Below, piece by piece: positions 23,218 to 40,545 of a stretch of DNA of 64,000 nucleotides (the first letter of the stretch is position 1; each line of letters starts with the position of its first letter). Below the pieces are notes generated by a model. It saw only the letters and a list, made by a program, of their open reading frames with translations. It was not told the origin of the DNA and did no database searches. The DNA lies in assembly GCA_003971905.1 (NCBI GenBank), contig RSEE01000061.1, positions 341,605 to 405,604 of the forward strand. The letters are read 5' to 3'. Made by a program: the position numbers and the translations under genes. The stretch comes from Moniliella sp. 'wahieum'. Lineage: Eukaryota; Basidiomycota; Moniliellomycetes; Moniliellales; Moniliellaceae.

Positions 23218-26148
23218 ATGGACGCCGCCCCTGCTGCCACGTCCCCCGACCACACCTCCAAGCCGTCGCCTGCCTCGCCCGCCGCCAGCAGCACGCCCTC
23301 GGCGGCCTCTGCCTCGGCGTCTGCCTCTGCCTCTGCTGCTGCCTCCAAGCCCTCCCGCCCCAGGCCCCAGGCAAAGGACCGCCCCCGCGCCCGCGCGTGA
23401 CCCGCACGCGCCGCGGATGCCTCACCTGCCGCGCCCGTCGCAAGAAGTGCGATGGGGAGAACGAGGACGTACGTGTGGCTGCCCTGCTGTGTGTGTTGCG
23501 AGGCGCGTGTTCCCGGCTGACTGACTGCTGCTCTCGTGTGTCGGCCCGCAGCAACGCGACCCGGTGACGGGCGGGTGCATGCGCTGCCGGCGGGCGGGGT
23601 TTGAGTGCCTCGGCTTCCCTCCGCTCAAGCGCGTCCCCGGCTGGGCGGCTTCGCCCGAGTACGAGCGCGCGTCGGCCACGGCGTCGTACCAGGCCACTCT
23701 CCCGCTCGCCTCGCCCATGCTGCCCCCGGCGCCGCGCAGTGTCCGCCTGCGCCCCTACCCCCCCCCGACGTGCACGCGCCCCCCCGCGCCCCTGCCCTTC
23801 TCGCCCATGCCGCCGCCGCGCGACCTGTCCTTGAGCCCCACGGCCCAGGCCACCGCGCCCATCTCCCTCGCCCTGCCCTCCCACGCGCCCCCGGCCACAG
23901 TCGGCGCAGGCACCGTCTGCCCACGGTCGGCGACTGCCTCCTCTCCGGCCGCCCGATCTGCGACAGCTGTCTTGCCGCCATCCACCCGCTGCCCGCGCAG
24001 CTCGACGGCCTTGCCACCCCCACCGGCCCCGCCCTGGCCGGCGACTTGAACCAGCCAGGCCTCCAGATGCCCGTCCCGCTCGACCCCGCCTGGGCCGTGG
24101 ACCCTGTCGTCGACTTGGCCGCCGCAGGCAGCATGCCGTCTCTGTCTGCCATGATGCCACCCACCGCCTCCACGCCCCTCGCCTCCTCCTCTTTCTCCAA
24201 CTTCTCCACTGCATCCACTGCACCCTCTGCTGCCCCGGGACCGCAGGCCGGCCCTTCCCCTACGGCCCTCCCCCATGGCCCTTCCCCGACCGCCATGCAG
24301 GGCACGCCTTGGCCCAGCACCAAGGAGAGCATCCTAGGCTACTATGGGGCGGTGATTACGTGTTGGGTGGAAGGGTGCCACCCCTCGCAGATTGGCCACA
24401 GCCGTTTGTTTGAGGGCATCGTCCGCTCTCTTTTTGCCCAGATCGACACCCAGGCCTACGTTCGCTTGTCGGTCGCCGCGGTGGCAGCCTGTTACATTGG
24501 CGGCGAACAGCTGCGGTGGCCCGAAGACCTGAGTTTGATCCAACGCTGGAGTGCGGGCCTTCGACGTGATTCGCTCGAGCTCCCTCGGTTGGATCCGCCG
24601 AAAGACAAGTCGGACCTGCTTTCCTCCCCCAGTGCTGGGACACAGCAAGACCCTTCGCTTCATTCTCAGCAGACACTCCACCAGCACCTCGATCGTCATT
24701 TGACGAGCTACAGCTACCACTTGCGCCGCATGGCATCCCAGGCGGTAGACGACGAAGTGAACGCTGTCCGCACCGGTCCCCTCACCAGCTGGCCTAACCC
24801 AGACGGTACGATTGATTTGGAGGTGGTGAAGCGATACGACAGTTTGATCCTGGCTGCGATGAACCTGGCTATTTTTGATTGGGCCGAGGTGAGCATCGAC
24901 GCCTACTTTGCTAGTTTGGACGAAGCCATTCGGATTGCTCACCTCATCTTGGGTGGCAATCGACGGCTGTGCTGGTCCAAGTGCCACGGGGTGGAGACGC
25001 TGGGCTTGTCGATGCTCGTCTGGGCAGATACGTCGTCCGCGCTTGCCCGGGGCACACGCCCTTACTTTCTGCTTGACATTGAGCAGTCACCCGACCAGAA
25101 GGAATCCAAGCGCGCCCGGCCGCATGGCCAGCCATCGAGCAACACGTTGGCGGAGGAAGATACAGCATCGGAACAGTTCCCGCTTTCGTACGTCTCCCCT
25201 GCGCCATCATTTGTTGGTTGTTCCTACCGTGCTGACCTGTTCTGTTCTGTGTGTACGTAGCCCGTTCAACTGCCCTGACTTGCTACTCAAGTGTCTGTCG
25301 GACATTGCCCACTTGCGCAGCGAGTGCGATGTGACCCCCTCGCTGGGCGACCTAGGAGGCAACCCGGGCCTGTCCAACCCTTCTTCCCTGTCGGCAGCCG
25401 GACTTGCTGCGGTGCTGGATGCCGCCGAGGCTGCCTCGGACGAAGAGGAAGAGAGGATGACGAGTATGAGGACGAAGACAGCCTTACCAGCTCGCCCAAG
25501 AAGGCCAGTGCGCCCGTCGGGGTTGGGCTGCACGATGGGGACATGGGTGGGGAACTGCGGGACGCACGGGGCGAAGCGTCGCTGGGCAAGCACTTGCCTG
25601 CGCCCTTGCGTCGTCGTGCCAAAGACATCCAACGCACACTTGGATCGCAGGCCATGTTGGCCGTCACCCGCGCCCAGTCCTACTACGGTTCCCCCGGGTG
25701 CGCCGAGATGGTGCGACTGGCAGCGCAGCTGTTGCTGTACCAAGCTATCTATCGTGTCGGCCCGCTCTTCCCTTCGGTACGGCGGTGCGTGCGGCAAGTG
25801 CTGCACGTGTGGACCAACTCGCAATTCGAATTGGTGCCCGACCTGGCCAGCAGTGTGGGTGCGCCCGATGCGCAAACCACGTGGCATGGCGCGCGCGAAT
25901 TCTGCGTCGCGGTCGGCTGCGGCAACTACTTGTTCCCCATGTTCATGGCTGCCGCCGCCGCGCTGACGGCGGAAGAACGCGCGACGTTCCGAGACGCGTT
26001 GACGGTGATTGGCCACAACGAGGCGGCTCCAGCGTCCACCAGGGACGCCGTATGGAAAGCGTGGACCGCCGCGCGCCGCACGGGCTACTTTGTCCATCCT
26101 CTCTTCAACCTCGTTCCGGCCGGCCAGGCCAAAGTCGGGTTCTTTTGA
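23218..26148 (+). CDS. Zn2Cys6 fungal transcription factor (frameshifted)
   Basis: Nuclear binuclear-zinc-cluster regulator. Start MDAAPAATSPD at 23218 (CACCATGG context), then an Ala/Ser-rich leader. The cluster reads RRGCLTCRARRKKCDGENED, then a GTACGT intron at 23469-23551, then QRDPVTGGCMRCRRAGFECLGFP. The spacing is C-x2-C-x6-C-x14-C-x2-C-x6-C, with the intron inside the central loop. A Pro-rich linker of about 200 residues precedes a helical region starting at KESILGYYGAVITCWVEGC (about 24325). That region resembles the fungal-specific transcription factor middle-homology / Fungal_trans_2 type. A second intron at 25188-25260 joins FPLS to PFNCPDLLLKCL. The protein ends LVPAGQAKVGFF, stop 26146-26148. 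Frame changes occur near 23380, 23930 and 25455. Target genes cannot be inferred. Confidence 0.9.
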
Positions 26149-27355
26149 GGATGTGAGAAGGAGCTGGCCCAAGGGCGGCAAAAGGGAGGGTGTACCGTTT
26201 CTTTTCTTTTTTCTTTTTGTCTTGACTTGTTTGTTTTTTTTGTTTTTGCCGGCGGCCTGCCCCCCTTCCCCCTTGGTGGGTGCATGTGCAAGGGGGCCGT
26301 GCGGGAGGATGGCGGTTGGGTTCCCCCCTTTGCAGTGCTGGTGGGGTGGTTGTTTGGCTGCTTTTTTGTTTTTTTTGTTTTGCTTTGCCCCGAATGGTGA
26401 ACCCTCCCCCCATGGTTTCGCACTTGCCCCGTGGAGTTGGTGAACGTTGAACAGCCATGGACTGTTACCTCAATAATCGATAATCGTTGATCGTGGAATG
26501 TTGAATGCCAAATGTGAGAAAGGTGGAATGATGAATGATGAACAATGCGGATCGATGGATGGGGCAATGCTCGGAGACGGCAAGGATGGATGGCTGGGCT
26601 TAGGATTCTACATAGATCTTTGAGGCTGTTGTGGGACTGAGTGATTGTCCCACATGTGGTACTGTTGCCTGAACCCACAAAGGCCTGTGCTTGTGTACCC
26701 ATTCCGCCACCCGCTCGCCCCGTTTGTCGCGTCTCATGGCATGCATGTCACGTCAGAAAGGCGAGATGGTCGTTGCAAAACACACCCCCGTCACTGTCAC
26801 CATTCCCATCGCCATTACCATCCCACTGGCACCCCCTTTGGCACCATCCCTTGGGTCTGTGGGCGTCGTGCCTTCCAAAAGGGATCCTGCTCGGCTAGGT
26901 CGTTGCGGTAGTGAGTGACCAGCAAGAGTAGGATACGCCTGGCATGGTATTCAAGAGCAAGCCAGGCGGGGGCACTGTAGGCGGGCCCCGTGCCTGTTCG
27001 ACCTTGCGTGCTCCCGGGATGATCGATGAATGTTGCACGGGAACCGAGTGGAGAGGGAGCGCACACGACTGCCGGGTGTGGGTCCGATCCGCTCGCCCTG
27101 TAGGGGGGGTGGTGGAGAGGGGGGCGTGCACGGGCCTCCGCCGCTGGGCTGCTCTGGGTGGTTGTGGCTGCCATGCATGATGCATGATGTGTGACGCAGG
27201 ATGGATGATCGATGACCGCGGTGAGCTGCTGACGTATGCCCCTGGCAGTGGGCAGCGCAGCCGTCGAGAGCCGTAAAGCACAACGCCTCCACCTCCACCT
27301 CCACCCCTCCTCCCACCACCACCACCGCCATCCCCACCACCCCTTGGCTGCCACC
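26149..27355. other. Intergenic region between Zn2Cys6 gene and CAND1
   Basis: No gene was recognised. Poly-T-rich sequence at about 26198-26250 and 26360-26385 may hold the 3' end signal of the regulator. A GATGCATGATGCATG-type motif at 27172-27189 lies about 170 bp upstream of the CAND1 start. Confidence 0.45.
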
Positions 27356-30300
27356 ATGGTGCTCACCGCCCGCGTCATCCAGCCGCTGCTGGACAAGATG
27401 AAGTCCAGCGACCCCGACCTCCGGTGCGTCTCCCCTGGGCCCAGCCTATCGCCTATCCCCCGGCCCTGCGCTGACCCAGCCCCCCATCCCTCCTCTCCCA
27501 TCCCCCACAGGTACATGGCCCTCTCCGATCTCTACAAGGAAACGTCCAAGCGCGAGGCCGACAACATCGACCCCCACATCGAAGCATCCCTGGTCAGCCA
27601 AGTTCTCGAGTTTGTTACCGACGTTAACGGCGACGTGAAGAACATGATGATCCAAGTGTATGTGCCCCTCCTCTCCTCGCTTCGCTTCGTCGGCACCCTT
27701 TCTTACCCGTCTTGCCTCTAGCCTAGGCTCCCTTGTCACACGCATCTCCGAGGCACAGCGCTACGTGATTGTCAACAGCCTCCTCTCCTATACCGAAGGA
27801 ACCGACGAGGAGCAGCGTGACCTCTCCTCGCTCGGCCTAAAAAAGGTAGTCCAGCAACTTCCCAACCAATCCAAGTCGGCCACCATCCTGGTCGCCAAGG
27901 TGGCCAACCGTCTGGTGGAGAAGGTGGTCCCACGAAAGGGGGCAAGCCAAGGCCTGCTCACCGATAGCCTCGACATCACAACCGAGATCTTTGAACGTTT
28001 CGCCCCCCTGTCCAGGGATCAAAGACGCTCCAAACCACCTCCCTTGACGCCTTTTTGGTGTGCTCTCCCACCCGAATGCGGGCGTCCGAAAGAGGGCATT
28101 ATTGCTCTCAGCGCCCTGGGACGCTCAGCCGCGTCCGATGTGTTCACTGAACTCTGCTCGCGCACCCTGATTCAACTCCAACGCGGCACCTCCGACGCGC
28201 GCCGCACCATGGTTCAGCTGATCGGTGTTTGGCCAAGTCGGCCCCCGCGTCGGATTGGCCGCCGACTTCCCGAGTTTGTCCCCGTTATCCTTCCCCTTGC
28301 TGAGCTGGATGGGAGCGAAACGGATGCAGATCTGGTCGAGAGCTGTCTCTTGACGTTGGAGCAGCTGTTGAGTTACTGTGCCCTGAGATGACTCGCTTCG
28401 TGGACCGCTGCGTTTTTGCTGCCTTGAATGGGCTCACGTTTGACCCCAACTATGCTGGGGATACCGGGGACGACGACGACGAGTACATGGACGACAACTT
28501 TGCCGATAGTGATGACGAGCTTGACCTTGAGGACTATGGCGATGACGAAGATAATTCGTGGAAGGTCCGTCGGGCCTCAGCCCTCGTCCTCGAAGCTGCC
28601 ATCAAGGAGGCATCTAAGAACCGCCACCCCGAACAACTCGCCCAGCTTGCCGACAAGCTTACCCCGGCCTTGGTTGCGTATTTCGGAGCGGAGCGAGGAA
28701 ACGGTACGGATCGATGTGATAAAGGCGCTGATCGCATTGCTGCAGGCAGCGGCGCAACCAAGCCAGAACGACACGGCCCGGCGGCGGTCCCCTCACTTGG
28801 CGCAGATGCTCTTAAACGCAAGTTTGGCGATATGGAGATGAGCGACGATTTGACCCCGCGGGGGCGGATCGCAGCCTTGGCCCCATCCATTTGCAAGAGC
28901 GTAGACAAGGAGCTTTCGTCCAAGAGTGTCGAGACCCGTACCTATTGTCTCTCACTTTTGCGTCATCTTATCCTGCTCCTTCATGGCGGATTGGACACCT
29001 ATGTGGCCACGTTTCTGGCCAAGATCGACGTGGTTCTTAAGGAAACAGCGAGCACCGCAAGCGACAGTGCTTCGCTCAAGGTGACCTGCTGGGCTTACTC
29101 ACCCTCATCTTCGATCTCCACCCAGCCTCGACCTTTGAGAACGAGCTGGGACAGGTCCTCCCTTTCCTGGTCAGTTCGATCGGGGATAACCTGCACAAGA
29201 TCTCGTCTGCCGGCCTGGCTACTACTGCCTCCCTCGTGGCACCGGTCACAGCAGGTTCCCCAGGAGACCAGGTGGACCATAGTCAGTTGGTCCGTCCCCT
29301 CTATTCGGCTGTGATAGGACGACTGGAACGTTCGGACGCCGACCAGGCCATCCGTACTGATGCACTTCATACTCTCAGTGTCATCCTTGCCAATGCCGGT
29401 GGGGAAGTGGAGGACCAATATCCAACCTTGCTTCCGTTGCTCTTGGACCGGCTGCACAATGAGACCACGCGTCAGGCCACGATCAAGCTTGTTGTGGCCA
29501 TGCGCGGCTCGGGTCGAAATCAAGGGGCCCCAGGTGGACGCCTTCTTCGCTTCGTGCGTCACCGAGCTGGCAAGCCTGCTCCGCCACGCTCAAACCGAGA
29601 TCAAGTCCGAAGCCCTGACCGGTTTGGCGGCCATCATTCCCTACCTTCCCTCGCTCGACAGGGAAACTGCCTCGCTCATCCTCAACTCGCTTTCGTTTGA
29701 TGCCCCCCTGCTGCCTCTTTCGCTCCAGGTGATCGATGCAACGCTTGCGACCCAGCCCGCCGCCCAATCCGAATTCCTCTCCTCGGCCTGGCCCAAATTG
29801 AGGGCAACGGTGCAGAGCCCACTCCTGCTGACCACCACCATCGCCTCCCTTCTCGACTTCTTCTCCACCTTGGCCACGGTGGCCCCGGCGTTATTGCCAT
29901 CAGTGTTGGAGGATCTCTTCTCCGACGCCAAGGCGGTTGATAACGTGCTGGCCACTGCAGCGGATACTTCTTCCCCATAGCGGCGCAGGGGCGCACATTC
30001 ACCGCCCTCCAAACCCGCACGGTAACCGCCAAGGCCATTGGTGCATCGCTACGCTCCAATGTCCCTACTGAATTGGTCATCAAGGCGGTGGCAACAGGCC
30101 AGGCGTGCCTCCAGGCCCATGATGAGTTGTCTGTTCTCTTTGGTCTGATTGTGCTCGGTGAGATTGGGCGGGGGAAGGACCTGGTGACGGGCACGGGATT
30201 GTTGGACGAGATCCTTGCCTACTGGTCTTCCGAATCGGAGGAGGTGCGTCGGACTGCTGGCATATCCCTGGGAGCGCTTGCGTTGGGAAACATGGCCGCT

Positions 30301-31404
30301 GTGTTGCCTGTGATCCAGGCTAAGCTGGGAGGGGACAGTCGTGACCAATCCTTAGCTTTGACCGCACTAAAGGAACTGATTGTCGGTGTGACGCTCCCCC
30401 CTCCTACTCCCAACACCTTGCGCGAACCACGGGGCCGGGGGATCTCCCCCATGGCTGCCACAACGGTTTCCTTACCAGCTAGCATCTTTACCATGCTAGC
30501 CTCGGCGGCCAAGGCAGGCGACGAGGCCAACCGAGTTTTGGGCGCGGAATGTCTGGGCCGGCTGACATTGACCGACATGATGCGCTACCTTCCGCAATTG
30601 GTGGATCTGGCCAAGCAGGCCGACTCCTCATCGAAGCAGGTGGCCCTGATTGCGCTCCGCATCACGCTCACGGAGCCGCGGGGACGTACGACACACTGCT
30701 TGCCTCGTCGGTGTCCACGTTTTTGCACTGGCTCTCCGACCCGGACCATGCGGTGCGGCGCGAAGCCGTGCGGGCCTTCACCAGTGTGGCCTACAACAAG
30801 CCCCATCTGCTGCGAGACACGGTGGGGGAGATGATGCCGGTGGTGTATGAGCAGACGCTGCCTCGGGCCGAGCTGCAGCGCTCTATCCCCATGGGTATCT
30901 TTTCCATGACGATTGACGATGGGTTTGACCTGCGCAAGGGCGCGTTCGATGCGCTGCTCACGCTGCTGGATTCGTTCCTGTACACCAAGATTGACTTGGC
31001 CACCTACACGGATGCCGTCGTGGCCGGGCTGAACGATAGCGACGCCAGTATCCGCTCCTTGTGCGGGATGATTCTGGTGCGCTTGACTGCAATTGCGCCC
31101 GAGCAGGTGGCGAGGAAGGTGGAGCTAATTGCGGCGCACTTGATCACCATCTTGCGCACCAAGACAGTGGTCAAAAATGATGCAACGCAACAAGATCTGG
31201 AGCGGGTAGCCGAGGCGCAGAACACCGTCTTCCGCACCACCGTTGCTCTCACTCGGGGGCGGGGACGGCGTGTCGTTGGCAGACGCGCCCCGGTTTACCG
31301 AGTTGCTCAAAGAGTGCCACTCGGAGAAGAATCAGCGCGCGTTTGAGGAAGTGGAAAGGCGGCTGTGCAAACGACCTCGGTCGCATCGCGCGGGTAACGC
31401 CTAA
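27356..31404 (+). CDS. CAND1: CAND1 / TIP120 cullin-associated exchange factor (frameshifted)
   Basis: CAND1 is a HEAT-repeat protein that binds unneddylated cullin-Rbx1 and exchanges F-box substrate receptors of SCF ligases. The start in CACCATGG context at 27356 gives MVLTARVIQPLLDKMKSSDPDLR. Introns at 27424-27510 and 27658-27721 restore YMALSDLYKET and IQVLGSLVTRISEAQ. The order matches CAND1: early HEAT repeats, then FDPNYAGDTGDDDDEY with a long acidic loop and the hallmark SWKVRRASA (about 28440-28580), then many HEAT repeats. The end is AEAQNTVFRTTVALTR, FTELLKECHSEKNQRAFEEV and RSHRAGNA, stop 31402-31404. At about 1,300 residues it is of family length. Frame changes occur near 28010, 28230, 28390, 28700, 29080, 29500, 29980, 30670 and 31260. 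CAND1 is absent from Saccharomyces but present in many other fungi. Confidence 0.93.
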
Positions 31405-32934
31405 CGCTTAACGGCCAATGCCTCCCGCCTCGGACCGTCCAGCGGGTTACTCCTTTCCCCTCTTCTTTCCCTTGTTGGGAGCTCCATGGAACCAGCCACC
31501 TATAGCTCATGTTGCGCACCTGGTTGTCAAGCTTCAAGCCTCCTCTTCGCATCCATATCAGTATTGTTTCGCCTCTATAGCGTCCGGGTGTGGCCCCAGA
31601 GCAAAAGGCAACCCCCAAGCGTGGACGACGCGAGAGAGTCCTCTCTGGCGGATAGGCACAGGGGATTCAATATATTCGTAATTCCGATCTTAGGGATATA
31701 GCAAGCCATAAGATCAAGCTATCAAGGTAAAAACAAGGCTGGCAGGCAAACCATACTAAGCTCAATTCAGGTGGATGGTTCCCATCTCTGAGCCAGTTTT
31801 GAGGGCAGGTCCAAGTAGGTTAGAATTGCCTGTGTGCAGTGGGCAGTTGGGTATAAACAGTGAATAAGGAGAGGCGAAAGAAAAGAGGAATGTGCTGTTT
31901 CGTACAATGGTGACGAGGGTATGCCCGCCCCAGTCCCATATGCGACGACGACTCTTTGCTAAGCCCCAGGCTCGGCCGATTCAGCGTCAGCGGTAGTAGA
32001 GAAGCATTGGCAAATTGGAACTGCGAGGCCGTTTTCTTCTGAAGCGGCAAGTTAGCGTGATAGAAAGAGGGACAAGATAACGGGCCGACGAACCAAACAT
32101 AAGGAAAATGCACAGTGGGGATGGGAGGCGTCGAAAAAGGGGTGTGAACGCGACCTAGTTCTTGAAGCCGTTTGTTTACGGATGACCCAGCGTTCCACAA
32201 TCCACCAACAGGGTCTAGGTCATGGAATTGGGTCCAACGTCATTGGGGGCCACCATCCGTCACGACCCACCAGTTTAGTGGGCAGAAGGCACAAACACAT
32301 TCGACTTTGTCACCTGGCATTTTGGACAGGGACGGGTGGTGTCAGTGTAAGGGGCTTGCAGAGCGTGAGAGAGAAGCCCGGGGGGAGCAAACGGAAGGAT
32401 TGCGCTGAAAAGATGGATTGGACTGCGAAGGGAAGGCATAGCGAAGATCCGAGGACATACGGAATGAAACGTGCCGTATATATCGCGAGTACCGCAAACT
32501 CTTGAGCGAGAAGCAGCAAGGGGAGGGCGTAGCCAAAAACGGTAACGCTTTAGGATCGGCTCCCGCACAGGCTCATGCAACGGCCCCAAAAGGTAGATAG
32601 CATCCGAATGCAAGCCAAGGTGTGTGCTCGAGCGATGACATCAGACCACACACTTACACTTGCTGCGCGAAGAACAGAACATAACAGGGAATACAATGGC
32701 GGAGACACCACAATCTGGACCTGTGCTTGTCGAGCGGAGTGCGAGAGGTACTTTTGGCAGCTGTAGAATCGAGGAAAGGCGACCGTCGTTCATCGCATTG
32801 CTGTAGTGTGCTCGACCATACGGCTACCATCCGGCTGGTTGTGAGCTTCTTGCGTATTGGTTTCACTCTTTCCACCAATTGTTTTTGCTGCGCTAGATAA
32901 AAGCAAAACAATGCGGTGGTTCCTGTCACACGTC

Positions 32935-33041
32935 GGAAGCATAGCCAAGCGGTTAAGGCATCGCATTCAAGTCTTAGGTCTTCCCGTTGAATATACGATG
33001 GGGTACTGCGACATTCGGGGGTTCAAATCCCTCTGCTTTCA
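32935..33041 (+). tRNA. Intron-containing tRNA, anticodon reads CAA (Leu codon UUG), class I shape
   Basis: Acceptor GGAAGCA (32935-32941) pairs with TGCTTTC (33034-33040) with one G-T. D arm: GCC, loop AAGCGGTTAA, GGC. Anticodon stem TCGCA (32961-32965) pairs perfectly with TGCGA (33007-33011). T arm: GGGGG, TTCAAAT, CCCTC (33017-33033). Discriminator A at 33041. After TT at 32966-32967 the anticodon is CAA, followed by G37. The intron is about 34 nt (about 32972-33005) and includes TTGA, which can pair with the anticodon, as in fungal pre-tRNAs. The variable loop is only CATTC, whereas tRNA-Leu normally has a long variable arm. Identity is therefore uncertain: Leu by anticodon, class I by shape. 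The D arm and variable loop look more like bacterial/organellar tRNA-Gln. A T5 run follows. Confidence 0.75.
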
Positions 33042-33044
33042 CAC

Positions 33045-33049
33045 TTTTT
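33045..33049 (+). terminator. RNA polymerase III T-run after the tRNA
   Basis: Five Ts start four bases after the discriminator base of the tRNA. This is the expected position and length for Pol III termination and supports nuclear transcription. Confidence 0.65.
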
Positions 33050-33573
33050 CCTTCTCTTTCGAACTGAGACCTTCAGGCTATATTCTTTTGGAAAGTGCAA
33101 GCAATACAGTCATTGAAAAGTCCGACCGCAAAGAATGAAGAGGACCAAAGTGTTCCTCGAGAGAATTAAAACGTTCACCACAACAGAGATGACGGTAGTA
33201 TTGGCGATGCTAATTCTTATATGATCTATGGTATATTGTGTAGAACTTCTTATGCTATAGTAGATGTATCGTTCCGGAGGATAGCTCCCTTGTATGTTTG
33301 TAGCTGGAAACACGCTACACCATATATAGTTTTTGCCATTCAACGCTTTCCGTCTGGGCTGAGTAGTACTACTTGAGAACGGGAGTCGCATCTTGGGAGG
33401 GTTGATTTCAAGAGTACACTGAATACTTCTTCCTACCACAACCAATCTACCGTAGGGAATTATACTCTTCACGACATTAGCCAAGAAAAAGTATTGCTAG
33501 TGTTAAAAGGACGTGTAAGGGCCACGACGCAACACAACTCTCAAATATAGTATACTTAGTCCACAACGAACCT

Positions 33574-34060
33574 ATGGTGGAAGAGGATGGGACGAGGCGC
33601 GGACGGAAGGCACAGCGCACCGATTACCGCGTGATGGGGCCCGGAGCACTGGGAGGAACCGGAATGGAGGTAGACCACACGCTGCGCGACACGGGATCGC
33701 AGGAGGCGCAGAGCGCGTACCGGCGGTGGTGCATGAGAACACTGCGTCGCCTTTGGAACGCCGAGGGAGAAGGAACTGCTTCGGCTGCTTGAACAAGCAG
33801 AATGCGACAAGAACGCCAAGTACCAGGGACGCACTTAAGAACCGTTTTTCCCCTGGTTTTGACGACGCGAGGATACTACGGCACCAAGACTGCGGACAAG
33901 TTGTTTGCGCATTGGAAGGAGTTGGCTACTAAGTCTCAGTGGAAATGGTTCCTCGCTCGGATGTCAACCACGTTCCTCCGTGTCCACACGCGCTTCCTGG
34001 GGTACGGGACCGGATGGCAAGAGCCGGAGGGTCCTGATATCATGGCAATCCCCCTGGTTC
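33574..34060 (+). repeat. Decayed repeat R2, copy 1
   Basis: Similar over several hundred bases to about 43690-44160 on the same strand. Matching translated words include LLEQAE...KNAKYQGRT here against LWEQAE...GKHQNRT there. Shared DNA words include ACAAGCNGAA, GATACTACG, and GAGGGTCCTGA near the 3' end. In-frame stops and frame changes break any protein in both copies. No transposase, integrase or polymerase motif is visible, so the class of element is unknown. Confidence 0.6.
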
Positions 34061-35729
34061 CTTGACCTTAGTGGCGCTTTCGAATAACCCCCGCAAGATG
34101 AACGGTTCGGTTTAGACGTAGCGTTCCCCCTGTCCCAGTCTTACGCTCTGTCAATGAAATGCACACAGTATACTTATCCCTTCGCACAAAACCAGTCTGA
34201 GCGATGGCTATTCACTCTCGTTTTTCTTTACTAACAGCTTCCCCGATGGCCATAGCTCTTGCTCTTCCACAGTATCCCTCGCCCACATCTATTGCCATGT
34301 CGAAGTCTAGTGTCCTTTTTGTGGGGCATTCATCATTGCCGTCAATAAAGTGCACCCAAACTGTTTCTCCTATTACGTTACATATGGACTCCGCTGCGAT
34401 CCTGCACAAGAGGCGAGAGTTGTGTGGTTGCTTCCGCGGCAGGACCTGGCCAACCCCGCCATTGTCTGCATCATCTCTCTAAAGTACATTTATAGCTCGA
34501 TTAACTACGGGCCCCATCCTCTCCTCTCCGCGGAAGCACCCCATAAAACCTATACCCTGTCCTATACCAGGTCCCCACAGTGCAGTGTCTGTTCTCCACA
34601 TAGCACCGTGGGAGCCCTGCAAAAAATGGGGCTGAGAGGACACGATGCACCTGAAGACAATCCTGAAGGATTGATTGGCAGTGAGGATGAGGATCGCTTG
34701 AATCGGCAAAACCCTCTGTGCCACCACGGTACATCAATCATCGAACTCTCAGCGGTTGATGATATACGAAGGAATACTAGGCGAGACGCAACCAGAAAAG
34801 TGAGGGTAAACGGGATCTACAGCCCACATCAATTACTCAGGAACATAAGGGCAGGGGAATGCGGGGAAACACCTCCCCGCACGCACAGCTAGCAACGAAG
34901 AGACGGCAACCGGAAGCGAGAAAAGAACTAAAAAAGTGGCAGGGCTCTCGGCCCTCGTCCCCAGGAACACGAGGGAGAGAGCCTCGCAGGGAGAATAACG
35001 AAACGCACACTCTCAGAAGTCCTCAATATTCAATGTCCCAACATTATTAAGATCGAGTCCAGACGCAACGGAGGACATTGGCTGTTCCACGTGTTCAACT
35101 CGGTCAACGTACTCAACGTCCACGGTCGGATGCGTCGCATGTCACATGTGACATGGGATCGACAAGGGTTCGCACTTGCGTGGTGCACGATTAGACTTTA
35201 GACTTTGGATCTTAGCCTCGGCACTGGGGAATCTACACCTGTGCGACACGAATGGGGAGGCGCGGTGGGGAAGCGACAGCTACATATCGCGAGATAGCCG
35301 ATGCACCCCTAATCGTACGCGTACCGCGTAGCGCGTACCGTCTTCCTACGCGCCGTGGAGATCAGACAATCGACTAGTCGGGTAATCGATAACCATAACC
35401 AGGCCTCAAGCTTAACTCAGGTTAGCTTAGCGCGTTAGCCGGTTAGCTGCCAGCCTGCATTCCGTGGCTCATTGAGTGGGAGCGATAAATCAATATCATC
35501 ACCGGTCAGGCCGTCAGCGTCAGGGAGCATTACGCGCATTACGCGCATTACGCGTCACGCGTCACTATCACCAGAGCAACTAGTGAACGCTGAGCGCAGA
35601 GCGGCTGAGCAAAGCAGTGAAATCGATCAAAGCGCCGGCATGCCGATCCCAGATCCGAGCGGCAAACGAAGACTGTCAAGGGTTCGATCAACACGCATGC
35701 GTGTCCATCATGCACCCGCGTCGCAGTCA

Positions 35730-40545
<4,816 letters not shown>

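Larger units (their letters stand above)
31405..35729. other. Long gene-poor, AT-richer region with tRNA and decayed repeat
   Basis: About 4.3 kb with no protein gene. It contains the tRNA at 32935-33041 and repeat R2 copy 1 (about 33574-34060). From about 33050 to 33560 and 34140 to 34500 the base composition is clearly more AT than the genes, with TATA-like words and no open frames of note. Near 35535-35570 ACGCGT/ACGCGC words cluster in CATTACGCGCATTACGCG. The proximal part next to 35729 is uncertain because the ARO1 tail is uncertain. Confidence 0.5.

Noticed and set aside
22106-24223. Minus-strand open frame of 705 codons
   Set aside because: It lies opposite the Zn2Cys6 gene in GC-rich DNA, is a run of Arg/Gly/Ala without domains, and has no intron or family signals. 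The plus strand carries the zinc cluster.
23218-26148. Zn2Cys6 gene as a quinate-type regulator linked to ARO1
   Set aside because: The quinate activator is related to the N-terminal half of AROM. This protein shows no AROM-like domain, and CAND1 and 4 kb of gene-free DNA separate the two genes.
33574-34060. Functional protein gene in R2
   Set aside because: Stops and frame changes in both copies and no known domain. Unlike the housekeeping genes, no long conserved protein can be read across the breaks.
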